This document shows, one piece after another, positions 1 through 10,506 of a DNA stretch of 64,000 nucleotides (position 1 is its first letter; each line of letters begins with the position of its first letter). The notes beneath the pieces were generated by a model that was not told where the DNA came from, did not search any database, and saw only the letters and a list, made by a program, of their open reading frames with translations. Origin of the DNA: Larus michahellis (Eukaryota > Chordata > Aves > Charadriiformes > Laridae); NCBI RefSeq assembly GCF_964199755.1, contig NC_133900.1, positions 76,058,727 to 76,122,726 on the forward strand, in the 5' to 3' direction. Made by a program: the position numbers and the translations under genes.

Positions 1-352
1 GTTATAGTTCAAGGCAAGTGCTTTTCATATAGTGTTTTTTAGGCAACATGACAAAATGGTTCATTTCAAAACAAGATTGTAAAATCCCAATAAAGTGCAG
101 CGTAACGCTTGGCCAAACTGAAAGTTTTACTCAGGCAAAGCTCCTAATGGCAAAGAATGGCAGCTAATTACAAACCGCTACTTTGTAAAGTTTTAAAAGA
201 TCTTTTAGTATGAATAGCAGAAAGATGCGAAGTCCTTTAGGAGTCCATCAAACTGAGAAAAAGCTCTGAAGGTAGCTGGGCAGAGAACAACAGATTGCAG
301 TTCTAAAATTTGTAATGCATGTTATAATTTCATTCTCTCTCCGTTTTTTTAG
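1..352 (+). other. EXOC1L: End of last EXOC1L intron
   Basis: Intron sequence leading to the acceptor at 351-352. I see no exon or repeat in it. Confidence 0.7.
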
Positions 353-616
353 GATAATCCATATTTTGATATGCACTTCCACAAAGTCTACAATCTGGAA
401 GCATATAGTTGTGCATCTAAATATACCTTTGCTCGAACGCTAAACAAACTGAATGAAATGTACCTTAAGAAGGACTTGAAGATCGTGAACTTTGACGACA
501 CCTACCTAAATGATGACTCAATCTGGTCATCCAACAACAGGGATTGCTTAGTACTTATGAGGATATGCTTCTATGCTTCCAACCTTTTATGTCTCTCCCT
601 GTGTCCTTTGTCCTAA
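353..616 (+). CDS. EXOC1L: EXOC1L last coding exon (3' part of gene)
   Basis: The exon begins after a pyrimidine-rich acceptor ending in AG at 351-352 and runs in frame to a TAA stop at 614-616, giving the last 87 residues. It opens with [13 protein letters not shown] and ends with a cysteine- and leucine-rich tail ([20 protein letters not shown]). I recognise it as EXOC1-like, a short paralogue of the N-terminal Sec3 domain, from the sequence and from its position just upstream of EXOC1, as in other vertebrates. In Sec3 this domain has a PH-like fold that binds PI(4,5)P2; the role of EXOC1L itself is not established. Earlier exons lie outside the window. The start of this exon matches the start of EXOC1 coding exon 3 ([13 protein letters not shown]) in sequence and in intron phase (0). 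Confidence 0.88.
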   Translation, partial: DNPYFDMHFHKVYNLEAYSCASKYTFARTLNKLNEMYLKKDLKIVNFDDTYLNDDSIWSSNNRDCLVLMRICFYASNLLCLSLCPLS

Positions 617-701
617 AGATGCATTTTCTAACATTAAGGTTGACTGGTTGAATTCTGCTGACCAGCATTTCATAAATCATCTGATCAAAAAGATAGTAAG
701 T

Positions 702-725
702 AATATGCAGCATCTGCTGCATATT
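702..725. repeat. Perfect inverted repeat in probable EXOC1L 3' UTR
   Basis: Two 11-nt arms (702-712 and 715-725, AATATGCAGCA and its complement) flank a 2-nt centre. It lies about 90 nt after the EXOC1L stop and before the candidate poly(A) signal at 934, so it could fold as a hairpin in the mRNA. Function is not known. Confidence 0.7.
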
Positions 726-933
726 TGTAATATGCAGTATCTTCCCTGGAAGATCTCACCCATAACAGAAAATAACAGCTGGACTTGTGACAGCATTATA
801 TTACAGTAGAAAGAGAGGATGAATTAAAGCTGTGTAGAGCAAGAGCTGAAGAGGAACAAAGCTGACAACAAGAAGCCCAGTGACGTTGCCCAGTGTCAGT
901 CAGCTAAGCTAACCGGCTGCTCTTCCCAGAGTC

Positions 934-939
934 AATAAA
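934..939 (+). terminator. EXOC1L: Candidate EXOC1L poly(A) signal
   Basis: An AATAAA hexamer 318 nt after the EXOC1L stop, the first canonical signal downstream. Other A-rich hexamers lie further along, so a longer 3' UTR is possible. Confidence 0.5.
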
Positions 940-3900
940 GAAATGCCAAAAACCCAGAAGGTCATTCAGAGAAGCTTCTGGTCAGAACGTCCTGCAAGAG
1001 AAGATTTCCTTTCTCTTTCGGCAGCCAAGAGAGTACAAGGAGACGAGCTGTGGACTAAACCAGCTGCGCACCTAAAGCTGACGGATGTAAATCACTCCTC
1101 GGAAATCATGGTCTGGTTACTGTCCTCTCTCAGAACCTGCCAGCTGTAAAATGGGGGAGTCACACAGGGGTACTGTGACTCACACTTTGCTGTTGTCTTT
1201 CGTATGGACTCCCACCTTTGAAAACATTTGTGTAAATGTACTTTGGATTCAAAGTTGAATATCATCAAATACGGGAGAATGTATTTGAAAAACTGTATAA
1301 AATGTACAGCTTTCTACTTTATTTTTTAAATGTTACCCTACTGCTTGTATATAGGAAAGGCCATACCTTTGATTATCCAATCTGCAGAAATTATGTATTT
1401 ATTCTAGATATTTGTTGTAAATTACATTAATTCTAACACAAATCTTAATAGTTACATATACCTTGCCAGTCGTGAAGGCAGCTTATGTGGGCAACGCTAA
1501 TCTTCTGGAATTTGTAAGGACCTAAGCCTTACATTTGCCACCTAAATACTGTTAGAGAGAAGGACTATATCTATAGTAATTGCTTATGAAATGCAGTTGT
1601 TCTTTTCAGAATGTCTTTGGGATAATCCAGTGCAAGTATCTGTGTTGTAACATTTGATCCATAGACACAAGAAGTATTTGTCCAACATCCACGTTTCACA
1701 AAACCATCTTCAGTACCAAGTATAATTCAGATTACTGTTACCTATGATACGTTGTCTTGTTTGGACTCTGTATTAATTGTAGAGGTCACATTCTTTTCTG
1801 TAATGTTTACAAATTCTTTGCTTAATAGGCACAAGGAAATATTTTCTGGGTGAAAAGCTCATATCATTCATCTTGTAATAAAAACATAGAAGGTCTAATA
1901 ATAAGAACTTCAGAGCATTCCTTTGGAAAAAAGTACAGGTATAGAGGTATAGTGAATTCCTGAAAAAAAATAATTGTTTGTATCATGTTAGAAACTGATA
2001 AGCTAAAAATGACTATAATGTTCAATCATATTTAATGGAATTGCATCAGTAGTTTATATCTTTCTATTCTTGTACTGTATAAACATTAAACTGACTATAT
2101 TATAAGACAAATAAGCCTGCATTTTATGTGCAATAATATGCAATAAAATCTGTTTGGCATTTCTTCTGCCTGATAACATAATATTTCAGACATTCTTCTC
2201 TAAGTGATCAGACTAAACAAAAGGAAAGGAGAAAAAGGGACATTGTTCATGTAAATTATTTCAGTTATTATCAAAAGGAAAAATATTTTAAAAGATCTCT
2301 GTGGACCTAATCTGGGGACTCTTTACATTTACACTGTTCTTTATAAGATGTCAAATACCAAGACACCGTGTAATTGCTAGACTGACCTGATCGCACTATG
2401 GAAAGTCTTTGTCCTGAGGTGCGGGAGATGGTCGCTTTGCGGTTTGTATAGCATAACTGCACCACAGGAGATAGAGAATATGCTAAATTATAAATGGAAA
2501 AAAACTGACAGGCTAAATAGCCCATCTTTCAATTAATGCAGAATTGTTTCCTACATCACATTTCCTGACATTGGATATATACAGAATGCAGTTTGAAATA
2601 CAATGTCTGGGGATTCATCTGCTTCTCCTGGAAGACTACTCCAAAATTGAATAAGAAGAAACTTACAGGAGTAAAGGATTATCACAAATGCATTTGTAAC
2701 ATTCTTATAAAAGGTTTCAGTTAACTGATGGAGTGAATTAATACTTGAGGTTGTGGATATAATGTGGATTTTCTTCTGAACATAGAAATTATCAGCTGTT
2801 TTTGTTACTGAGAAGTGAAAAAAGATGGCAGCCTGAAAATGAAGAAGATTGATAATGAGCAAACAGAACTTCATGCTCACTTGTTTCAGAGGCAGAGAAT
2901 AGAGGCTGCCATAAAAGGCAGGTGATGTTTTTTTCCTAAGTGTTTTTTTTTTACACTCTTTAACCAACATCAGAATTAAGAATATAGGGAAACCTATGAC
3001 AAAAGAATTTGAGACTATTTTGTACATAGCATTTATCAATACCATATTTGTCTTATTCTATACTTAAAAAACATCAGTTTCCTGCAGCTCCATGCTATAA
3101 AAAGCATTTAATATCATAATTCAGATAAGACAGTTGCATATCAATAAAAAACACACTGGTGAAGTTCTACTGGAGTTCATGGATTTAAGATAATTTTCAC
3201 CATATAAGTCCCATGGCTGTCTATTTAAAACAGAAGGACTCTTCTCCTGTGTGTTTATCTTTCATGCTTAGCTAATCCTTTTCTGCATCTTAAATTAAGC
3301 AAATACAAATCAATGCAGAATTTAAAAAAAGAATTTTAGAAGTGAAACAGAGCAGGGAGCCTGTTCTGGACTGTGCATTCTAGGCTATTTCTCATTCTTC
3401 TCCTTTGGATATTGGAGTCATACATACAGTAACCCACCGCTTCCTAGCGGAAGCCTATACTGCTTCTTTCCTTACCATCTACCTATTCCCCAATACTTTC
3501 AGTCACTTTCAGCATATAAATCTATCTTCTTGCAGTAAAACGAGTGATTATATTACATTATTTGCAATATGTAATTCAGGAGTATTTTGTCATGAGTTAA
3601 AGTCAGTATTGGAAGATGAAAGCCCCTTTTTAAAGAGCATCTGTGGAAAGCTGAAGTAGGAGAGGAGAGAATGGCACTGTGCGCCCTGTAAAATAATCAC
3701 ACGTCACTTTTAACATGTCTAACCACATTTTAGCATTAACAAACTAAGTTTTGGGGTTTTTTTTTGCCCTGAAGCAGAATTAACAGCTAAAGACAGGAAA
3801 CTAGAAAGGTTTTGACCACCACCACCAAAAGCTTTATGAAACCCCATCCAATCTTTTATGGCTGCCTTGTCCAGTCTTTATAGATCTAGCCAGAGACAGT

Positions 3901-4627
3901 TCCATTTTGTGGCTGAATTGAGAAATTACCAAACTGTAACTTCTCTTTTAACCTTGGCCCTCATGAATGATATATTACAGAAGTATAAAGCACGTTTTTT
4001 TGTAAGTCAGGAAATAGAAGTACATTCAGCAAGACTCTATTGGTCAGTAATGTTTAATGTTTTAAGTCAAGTGGAAAAATGATACAAGAAGGATGAATCA
4101 GTTTTACATGTTAAAAGTCCATGTTTTGGCAATTTGTAACATTAACTTGGAAAAGATGTTTTCTGTTGTTCTTTATTGGTCATGGCCTGGCTAATAAATT
4201 TTATCAACCATACCTTAAAGGCATACTGGTGTATTACTGTGAATAAATCATACAGTTCAAATAATCTGTAATTATTTCATCCTTCCCTTAACTCTGCGTG
4301 AAAGCCTTGAAGAAATATTATATTAATTTATATGAATAATGCTAAAAATGAATGAAGTATACCAATTGTGTGGAGAACCTCTGTCACAGCAAAGTTTGAG
4401 CCAGAAGGCAGTTCCAGTTCTCACTGAATTCAGCAGTGGCTACAAGTAGCTACAAGCAGATGTGAACATCGTTTCTCACACCAAATGGTTAGATACCAAA
4501 TCCTACATTTCATGATGACTAGTCACAGAGTAACTGTTCCCTCTGAATTATCACTGGCATTAAAGACTGTCAGTTATTAAGGGCACTTCTGCTTAGGGGT
4601 AGAGCCAAAATCTGAATGCTTTTCATT

Positions 4628-5238
4628 GAATCATAGAATCAGAATACCAGCTTAGGAGGGACCTCAAGGATCAGCTGGTTGAACCTTTCTTGGCAAAAGC
4701 ACGGTCTAGACAAGATGGACCAGCACTCTGTCCAGCTGAATCTTAAAAGTGTCCAATGCTGAGGAATCCACAGCTTCCCTGGGGAGATTATTCCAGTGGC
4801 TGGTTGTTCTCATTGTGAAAAACTGTCCTCTTGTATCCAATTGGAATCTCCCCTGGAGTAACATGTTACCATCACACTTTGTCTTTTCCATGGGACTCCC
4901 TGTAAAAAGGGAGCCTCCACCTTCTTTGTAGCCACCCTTTAAATACTGGAACATGGTTATAAGGTCTCCCCTAAGCTTTCTTTTCTCAAGGCTGAACAAA
5001 GCCAGTTCTCTCAGCCTTTCCTCATATGGCAGGCTTCCCAGTCCTTTGATCATCTTGGTGGCCCTTCTCTGGACCCTCTCCAGCCTGTCCAGTATTAGCA
5101 GGGACCAAAACTGAAAAAGGTATTCCAGGTGTGGCCTGACCAGTGCTGAGTAGAGTGGGATAATGACTTAGTCTCTCCTGGTGACGCCCCTGTTGGTGAA
5201 ACCCAGCATCCTGTTGGCTTTCTTTGCTGCAGCGGCAC
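4628..5238 (-). mobile_element. CR1 LINE tail, outer element, 3' part
   Basis: A 5'-truncated CR1 element in minus orientation. Its 3' end at 4628 has CATAGAATCA, the complement of the CR1 terminal octamer. The minus strand at 4706-5053 encodes the end of the CR1 ORF2 protein, with the typical stretches MIKGLGSLPYEERLRELALF and WNNLPREAVDSS. It is interrupted at about 5238 by a second CR1 and resumes near 5554. Confidence 0.85.
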
Positions 5239-5553
5239 ACAGAATCACAGAATCACAGAACGGTCGGGGTAGGAAGGGACTTTCAGATATTATCTAGTCC
5301 ACCCCCACCCCCGCCAAAGCAGGTTCACCTAGAACAGGCTGAACAGGAACGCGTCCAGGCGGGTTTTAAATGTCTCCAGAGAAGGAGACACCACCACCTC
5401 TCTGGGCAGCCTGTGCCAGGGCTCTGGCACTCTCAAAATAAAGCAGTTTTTCCCCATGTTGAGATGGATTCTCCTGTGTTCCAGTTTGTGCTCATTGCCC
5501 CAGGTCCTGTCACTGGGCACCACTGAAAAGAGTCCGGCCCCAGACTCTTTCAC
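5239..5553 (-). mobile_element. CR1 LINE tail nested in the outer CR1
   Basis: Begins with three copies of the terminal octamer (CACAGAAT on the plus strand) and encodes, on the minus strand, the CR1 ORF2 end ([17 protein letters not shown], then [20 protein letters not shown]). It stops abruptly near 5553, after which the interrupted outer element continues with its 'leverage of older CR1' sequence (GTTGTCCACCAGGACCCCCAG). Confidence 0.8.
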
Positions 5554-5770
5554 TCACATTGAGCTTGTTGTCCACCAGGACCCCCAGGTCCCTTTCCACA
5601 GAGCTGCTCCCCAGATGGGTCGATCCCAGCCTGTGCTGCCCTCCTGGGTGACGTTTCCCCAGGTGCAAAGGCCTCAAACTTGCCCTTGTTGAACTTCACG
5701 AGGTTGTTGGGAGCCCACCCTTCCAGCCTGTCCAGGCCTTCCAGCAGGGTGGCTCTCCTGAGGCTGCGTC
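5554..5770 (-). mobile_element. CR1 LINE tail, outer element, 5' part
   Basis: Continuation of the element at 4628-5238 after the nested insertion. It contains CR1 stretches also seen in the copy at 39081-39245, such as TTGTCCACCAGGAC and CTTGCCCTTGTTGAA. The 5' limit is blurred where the CpG-rich promoter of EXOC1 begins. Confidence 0.7.
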
Positions 5771-6040
5771 CCCGCTGCGTGGCAGCTGTCCCCTCGCAGC
5801 TGTGGGTAGAGATGGGCTTGTCACCTCAAAGTTCTAAGACACTGTCGGAATGCGTTGTGTTTTTCCTTCAGCCCCGGGGGTACCTGCACGCCTTTGGCGA
5901 GACATCGCCCTTCTCAACAACTCCACCACGACATCCCCCACCCTGGCGCGGCCGTTACAGGCGTTGGCGCCCACCTCCTTCCAGCAGGGGGCGCCGCGCG
6001 GGCTGTGCCGACTTCCTAGCCCGCCGCCTCGCTGATAGCG

Positions 6041-6048
6041 TCACGTGA
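6041..6048. promoter_or_regulatory. EXOC1: E-box palindrome TCACGTGA
   Basis: A perfect 8-bp palindrome around the CACGTG core, preceded by G. It fits sites for bHLH-ZIP factors such as USF and the TFEB/TFE3 group (CLEAR element). It lies about 110 bp before the exon 1 donor, so near the probable transcription start. Confidence 0.6.
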
Positions 6049-6049
6049 G

Positions 6050-6154
6050 CGGAAACGGCCGCTGTGGGCAGCGGCGGGGAGCGGCGGCCGGAGCCGCGGC
6101 GGCTGGAGGCGGCGGTTCCTCCTTCCCCTTCCCTGTCCGGGCCTGGGCTCCGCG
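6050..6154 (+). other. EXOC1: EXOC1 non-coding exon 1 (5' UTR), start approximate
   Basis: GC-rich leader ending at the donor CGCG|GTGAGA (GT at 6155-6156), placed inside the CpG island. Vertebrate EXOC1 genes have a non-coding first exon, and the ATG here is in the next exon at 10383. The 5' limit is a guess. Confidence 0.55.
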
Positions 6155-9100
6155 GTGAGAGCGAAGGCGGCCCCGCCATCCCCTGTGGGGCGGGTTGTCT
6201 CCGGGGCGCTGTCAGTGGGACGGGGGTGGGAGGTGGTGAAGCTGGTGCCAGACGGGCCCTTGGGAGGCCGCCGCCGCCGTCAGTGGCTCTTCCGAGTTTT
6301 CCTGTTAAATCTTTTGATTCCTCGGGGTGTTACAATTAGGCGACACGCTCGTGTTAGATCTTAACCTGATAGCATGTTTTAACCTGGTAGCGTGTTTTCC
6401 TGTTTACCCGCTTGGAGAGGCTAATGAGCAGTGCTCACTGAATGGCCTTACCAGATTGCTCTGCTGAATCCTTCCCCTGGACTTCCCGGACAGGCTGTGC
6501 CGGCGGTGTGATCTCTGTGGTAAATTTCATGTACCCGAGGCTTTGCAACATTACTAGGGAAAAAAAAATGCAGCAGTGTCTAATGGGGTTTATTAGAGAC
6601 TGATGTGGTCTTGGTTCTCTTGAAGCGTTTTTCTGAGGAAGCAGCTTCATCTCTAGCTCCTTGTGCTTCTTTCTGTGTTCCCTTGGGACAGCGGGACTCA
6701 CGTGCAAAGAACTTAATGATGTGCTTGTGCCTGGCACATTGTGAGGGTTTTGGTGGCTGTGGCTACGGGGGCTGAGTTTGTAACAGAAGTTGGGCTACAT
6801 GTCAGAGCAAGTCTTTGATCTCGGGTTTAACATGTTCTGTTTTATGGGGAAGGCGTGTTCTGCACAACCTGGACAATTTGTATTAGCTCTGAAATGGGAG
6901 AGTTGGGGAGTTGCAGCGGTCTGAATGGGATTTAGAGCAGAAAGTAAAACCCTAAATCAGGAAGGAAAGGGGATATTTTTGAAATGCAGCTGTTTGATGG
7001 TATTTCATATGTTCATCTTGTTCACCTGTTGAAGATTAGCAGGAGGGACAACCTGATGCAGTTTGGGAAACGGAAGCTGGGCCCAGCATTTGATGAAAGG
7101 GGAGGAAAATTGTTAGATAGCAGCTATGGAGTGTTACATTGCTATAAGGGTATCATATAAACAGCATTTCTTTGGATACCCTGAGCTCTGTACACTTGAA
7201 AATACCAATTCCATCTTAATTTATTGCCTCTTGTTTTCCCAAAGCCCTTGGGTTACAAATCTTTAAAACTACCAGATTCGCTAAGATGAGAGATGCAGTG
7301 GTGGCCAGCTGAGCTGTGAGGCATAGTGGGACATAAAAGACTAAAGAAAACTTGGTGCCTTCTCTGTTTCAAGTGCCAGGGGAACCTTTTTGTCTTTGCT
7401 GTATGTTTGTCAGAGAAAGCAACCCAGGCATCTCCAAGAGAAAAATCTGACCTAAAATTAACCTCTACACACCGTCCCAGCATCAAGCAGTGCACGTGAT
7501 GTATATTAATCTTGGGTTTAACACACTGTAGAATTTTAAGGCACAAGTTCAGAGTAGTATTGAAGCTTCTGTGTTTACATAAAAACATTGAAATGTGATG
7601 TCTAAGTGTTGCTCTTTTTAGTCTACCTAGAATCTCTCTGTAGTGTGAGGAACTGTTTTGAATCAGGTGAATATTGCGAATTCCTTAATTTTGTGGAGCT
7701 TGGTGGTGTTTTTGTTTTGTTTTGTTTTTTTCTTATCTGATTATCTCTGCAACCTTGAGTATTGGGTGGCATTATCCCACCTTCCCCTTGCCCTGGATTT
7801 CTAGAATCTGGTGGGGACTAGACCATGCTCTGCTAGGAAACCAGGTGATTATACTGAAATCTATCTCAGAAGTCTCTTTCAGAATTTTGTGACTTCCTTG
7901 GGATTCTGTTCTTGTTTGGTGCATCGTTAATTTAATGTCGGCCGTCTTTTACCTCTGCAAATTCTTCATCATAAACGAACACGCTAGAAGTACAAATGCT
8001 TTGCTCCAGGCATGTTGCATACTTACTTGAAGGCATTGCCAAAGAAAATCGGAACTCTCGGTGAATGTTTTTAAACAAACCAGTTGTTAATGCATCCCAC
8101 GAATCTGAACAGTTTTCTCTTCTTACAGCCCCTTCTCACCTTTGCTGTCTCCCGCTGCTGTTACTGTGGAGGCGAATCACTTGTAGGGGAACCCTGTGAG
8201 CAGATCCAACTGCACCCCCCCCTCCAGTGTCTCTCTACCTCCTTTTCTGCTCCTCTGCCTCCCCTAAATCACTGTAAAAACCCTATTCTTTATGAGGAGA
8301 AAAACTAGAAAGCAAACTTTTGGGTGTTGTTAGGAAAATACTGTTGCTGTTAATGGCGGATGCACCTCATTCGTGCAACCTAATAGTCAGATTTGGTATG
8401 TGACATTAATCTGCCAATGTACCAGAAGATCTCAAGGGCAGTCCTTGATGTCCTTGTACAATCTCCTGTGTTTGCTGCTACAGGCTATGAGAGGGAGCAA
8501 CTAATGTCTGTTTACTGTCTTTCAGCAAAAGTCTTTATTTTTTAGCATCTGGTTAGAGTACAGGGTTCAAGGTCAGCACTTGCTTCCTGGAAGAAATCTC
8601 TTGATTTATTACTTAAGCGTAGATGCTTGCTTACGTTCCTGTTTTGAAATATCCTGTTACTCCCTTGCTAGATAAGAAACTCTATAACTAAAAAAGTGTT
8701 CCGTTTCTGAGTTCCAGTCCATGCATCCAAGAAAAGGCAGCAAAGTAGTCAAATCTAATGGACTAATCTTTGCAAAATTGTGCTGTGGTCTTTTCACATC
8801 TAGACAGCCTTGAAGTTGAACTTTCTACCAGCTACAAAGATGCATTTCTTTATTCTGTATTACTGTAGCAATTGCCAGACCCTCATTTGAGAATAAAGAG
8901 GAAGACGACCAGCCTGTTACATTTAATTGAATGTGGTAGCTGGCGAGAGCACGGGAGCAGGTCTTTGCAAAACATTAAAACACAAAACAAAGAAACACAA
9001 CACTGTCTTTCTAGAGGCTGAGAGGTTTGGTGTGTATCCGTCTCCATAGTTTGTGTCTTCCAGGAGCTGTTCTAAGGGAGCTTTTATGAAAGAGGCTTCA

Positions 9101-10372
9101 ATATCCAGAAGATAAATTTAAGAAAAAAATTATTAATTTCTATTACATGGTCCCTCTGCAATGTCTTATGTTTTTATTAATTAAAAAAAAAAAGTAATGC
9201 CTGTTTGATGGATGAAGTTAAGTTATAAACAGGGTCCATTCATATGGTAATAATAAGTTTCTAGTAACTCTCCAGAAATTGGCAATGGTGAATTTGACAT
9301 CGGATAACCACCATAAATGTTCTTTACAGAGGTATGAACCTGAGAAAACTCTAGTACAGACTGTTTGGGTTTTGGTTGGTTGGTTGATTGGTTTGGGGTT
9401 TTTTTTGCCACCTAATAGAATGTGATGTACTGCTTCTGCTTTAAGAAAGCTGTTTGATCAGGATACTTAGAACGCTCTCATTACATGGGATCAAGTACTA
9501 ATTTAGTATTTCTCTTCATGATGCCAAAGGAGGAGGGAGTGAAGAAGCATGCAGGGACACTGATCCTGAATCAGATTGATTTTTCCCTCTACCAGAAGAG
9601 AATTAGGATGTGTATAAGGTACACCAAGACTGAAAAGTAATAATTTGTTAGACTTGAAATTATGGCATCTGGGTGGTGGATTGAATGACTGCCATGGAAT
9701 ACTGTATCCAGAATACATTCCAGAAATCTTCCTGCAAAGCAGGGAGCCAGAGACACTTTTTCTCCCTCTAAATGTAACATTATTTTCAATTTCGCCTGCC
9801 AAGCGTGTAACCTTGATTTGGTGAAAAAGTCCTGAAAATTTAATTGAAGGTTTTAGGTATATTTGAAGGATTCTGGACTTTGTTTCATTTAAGGTCATTA
9901 CTGTAGTGACTTTAGTTTCACATTCTCCGTCCTGTCAAATTTCTGGGGGATTTCGTTCACCCGTCTTCAAACAGATTTTTACCGAATCCACAGCATTCAT
10001 ACCCATTCTAAAATTTCACTACTTAGTGAGGGAGTCTTTTTTTCTTGACTTTTATTTCAACTTTGTTCGTTAATGCCTCACGTTCCGCTTTATTTCTAAG
10101 AAGCTTTTTGTTCTCCATTAAATTAGGCAGAAGGATCATCCTAGTGTTGGTAAATTACAGTTGTCTATCTGAAGTAAGATAGTAAGCTTTATCTCGAACT
10201 TTTTCCTAAAGTGGGTTGGTCTTCTACCTATCTGTCATGCTTGTCTAGATTATGATTCATTAAGTTACCTGTAAAATTTAATTTCAAAAAACTGTCATTG
10301 CTGTAAGTAAATATTCTTTTTTGTGTGTGTTAAATGTGCCTGAATGTATTATGACTTGTTAAAATCTTTCAG
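6155..10372 (+). other. EXOC1: EXOC1 intron 1
   Basis: A 4.2-kb first intron. The beginning is still CpG-rich and then becomes AT-rich. I see no recognisable exon or transposon in it. Confidence 0.6.
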
Positions 10373-10382
10373 CTGAGAGAAA

Positions 10383-10506
10383 ATGACTGCAATCAAGCAT
10401 GCTTTACAGAGGGATATTTTCACTCCCAACGATGAACGCTTGTTGAGCATTGTGAACGTGTGCAAAGCAGGCAAAAAGAAGAGAAACTGCTTTTTGTGTG
10501 CCACAG
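10383..10506 (+). CDS. EXOC1: EXOC1 coding exon 1 (residues 1-41)
   Basis: The acceptor is at 10371-10372, leaving 10 nt of 5' UTR before the ATG. It encodes the conserved N-terminus and a basic KAGKKKRN patch at the start of the phosphoinositide-binding domain. It ends in phase 1 before GTATAT. Confidence 0.95.

Larger units (their letters stand above)
617..4627. other. EXOC1L 3' UTR and AT-rich intergenic spacer
   Basis: About 4 kb of AT-rich sequence between the EXOC1L stop and the CR1 tails upstream of EXOC1. The first part must be EXOC1L 3' UTR. I recognise no gene or RNA in the rest. The longest open frame (minus strand, 2551-3045) resembles no protein I know and has no splice or promoter context. 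Confidence 0.6.
5750..6300 (+). promoter_or_regulatory. EXOC1: EXOC1 CpG-island promoter
   Basis: An abrupt change to GC- and CpG-rich sequence in an otherwise AT-rich region, directly upstream of the first EXOC1 coding exon. It holds the palindrome TCACGTGA (6041-6048), CGGAA-type ETS cores (6050-6054) and repeated GGCGG boxes, and no clear TATA box. This is a typical housekeeping promoter. The start site cannot be fixed from sequence. Confidence 0.8.

Noticed and set aside
2551-3045. 164-codon open frame on the minus strand in the spacer after EXOC1L
   Set aside because: No known motif, AT-driven composition (Ile, Leu, Phe, Lys, Ser), no splice or promoter context. A frame of this length by chance is plausible in 64 kb.
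5680-6339. Several open frames on both strands over the EXOC1 CpG island
   Set aside because: Arg/Pro/Gly-rich frames in CpG-rich sequence are expected by chance; the EXOC1 start is in the exon at 10383.
9223-9898. Minus-strand frames in EXOC1 intron 1
   Set aside because: No motif or homology recognised, and composition matches the surrounding intron.
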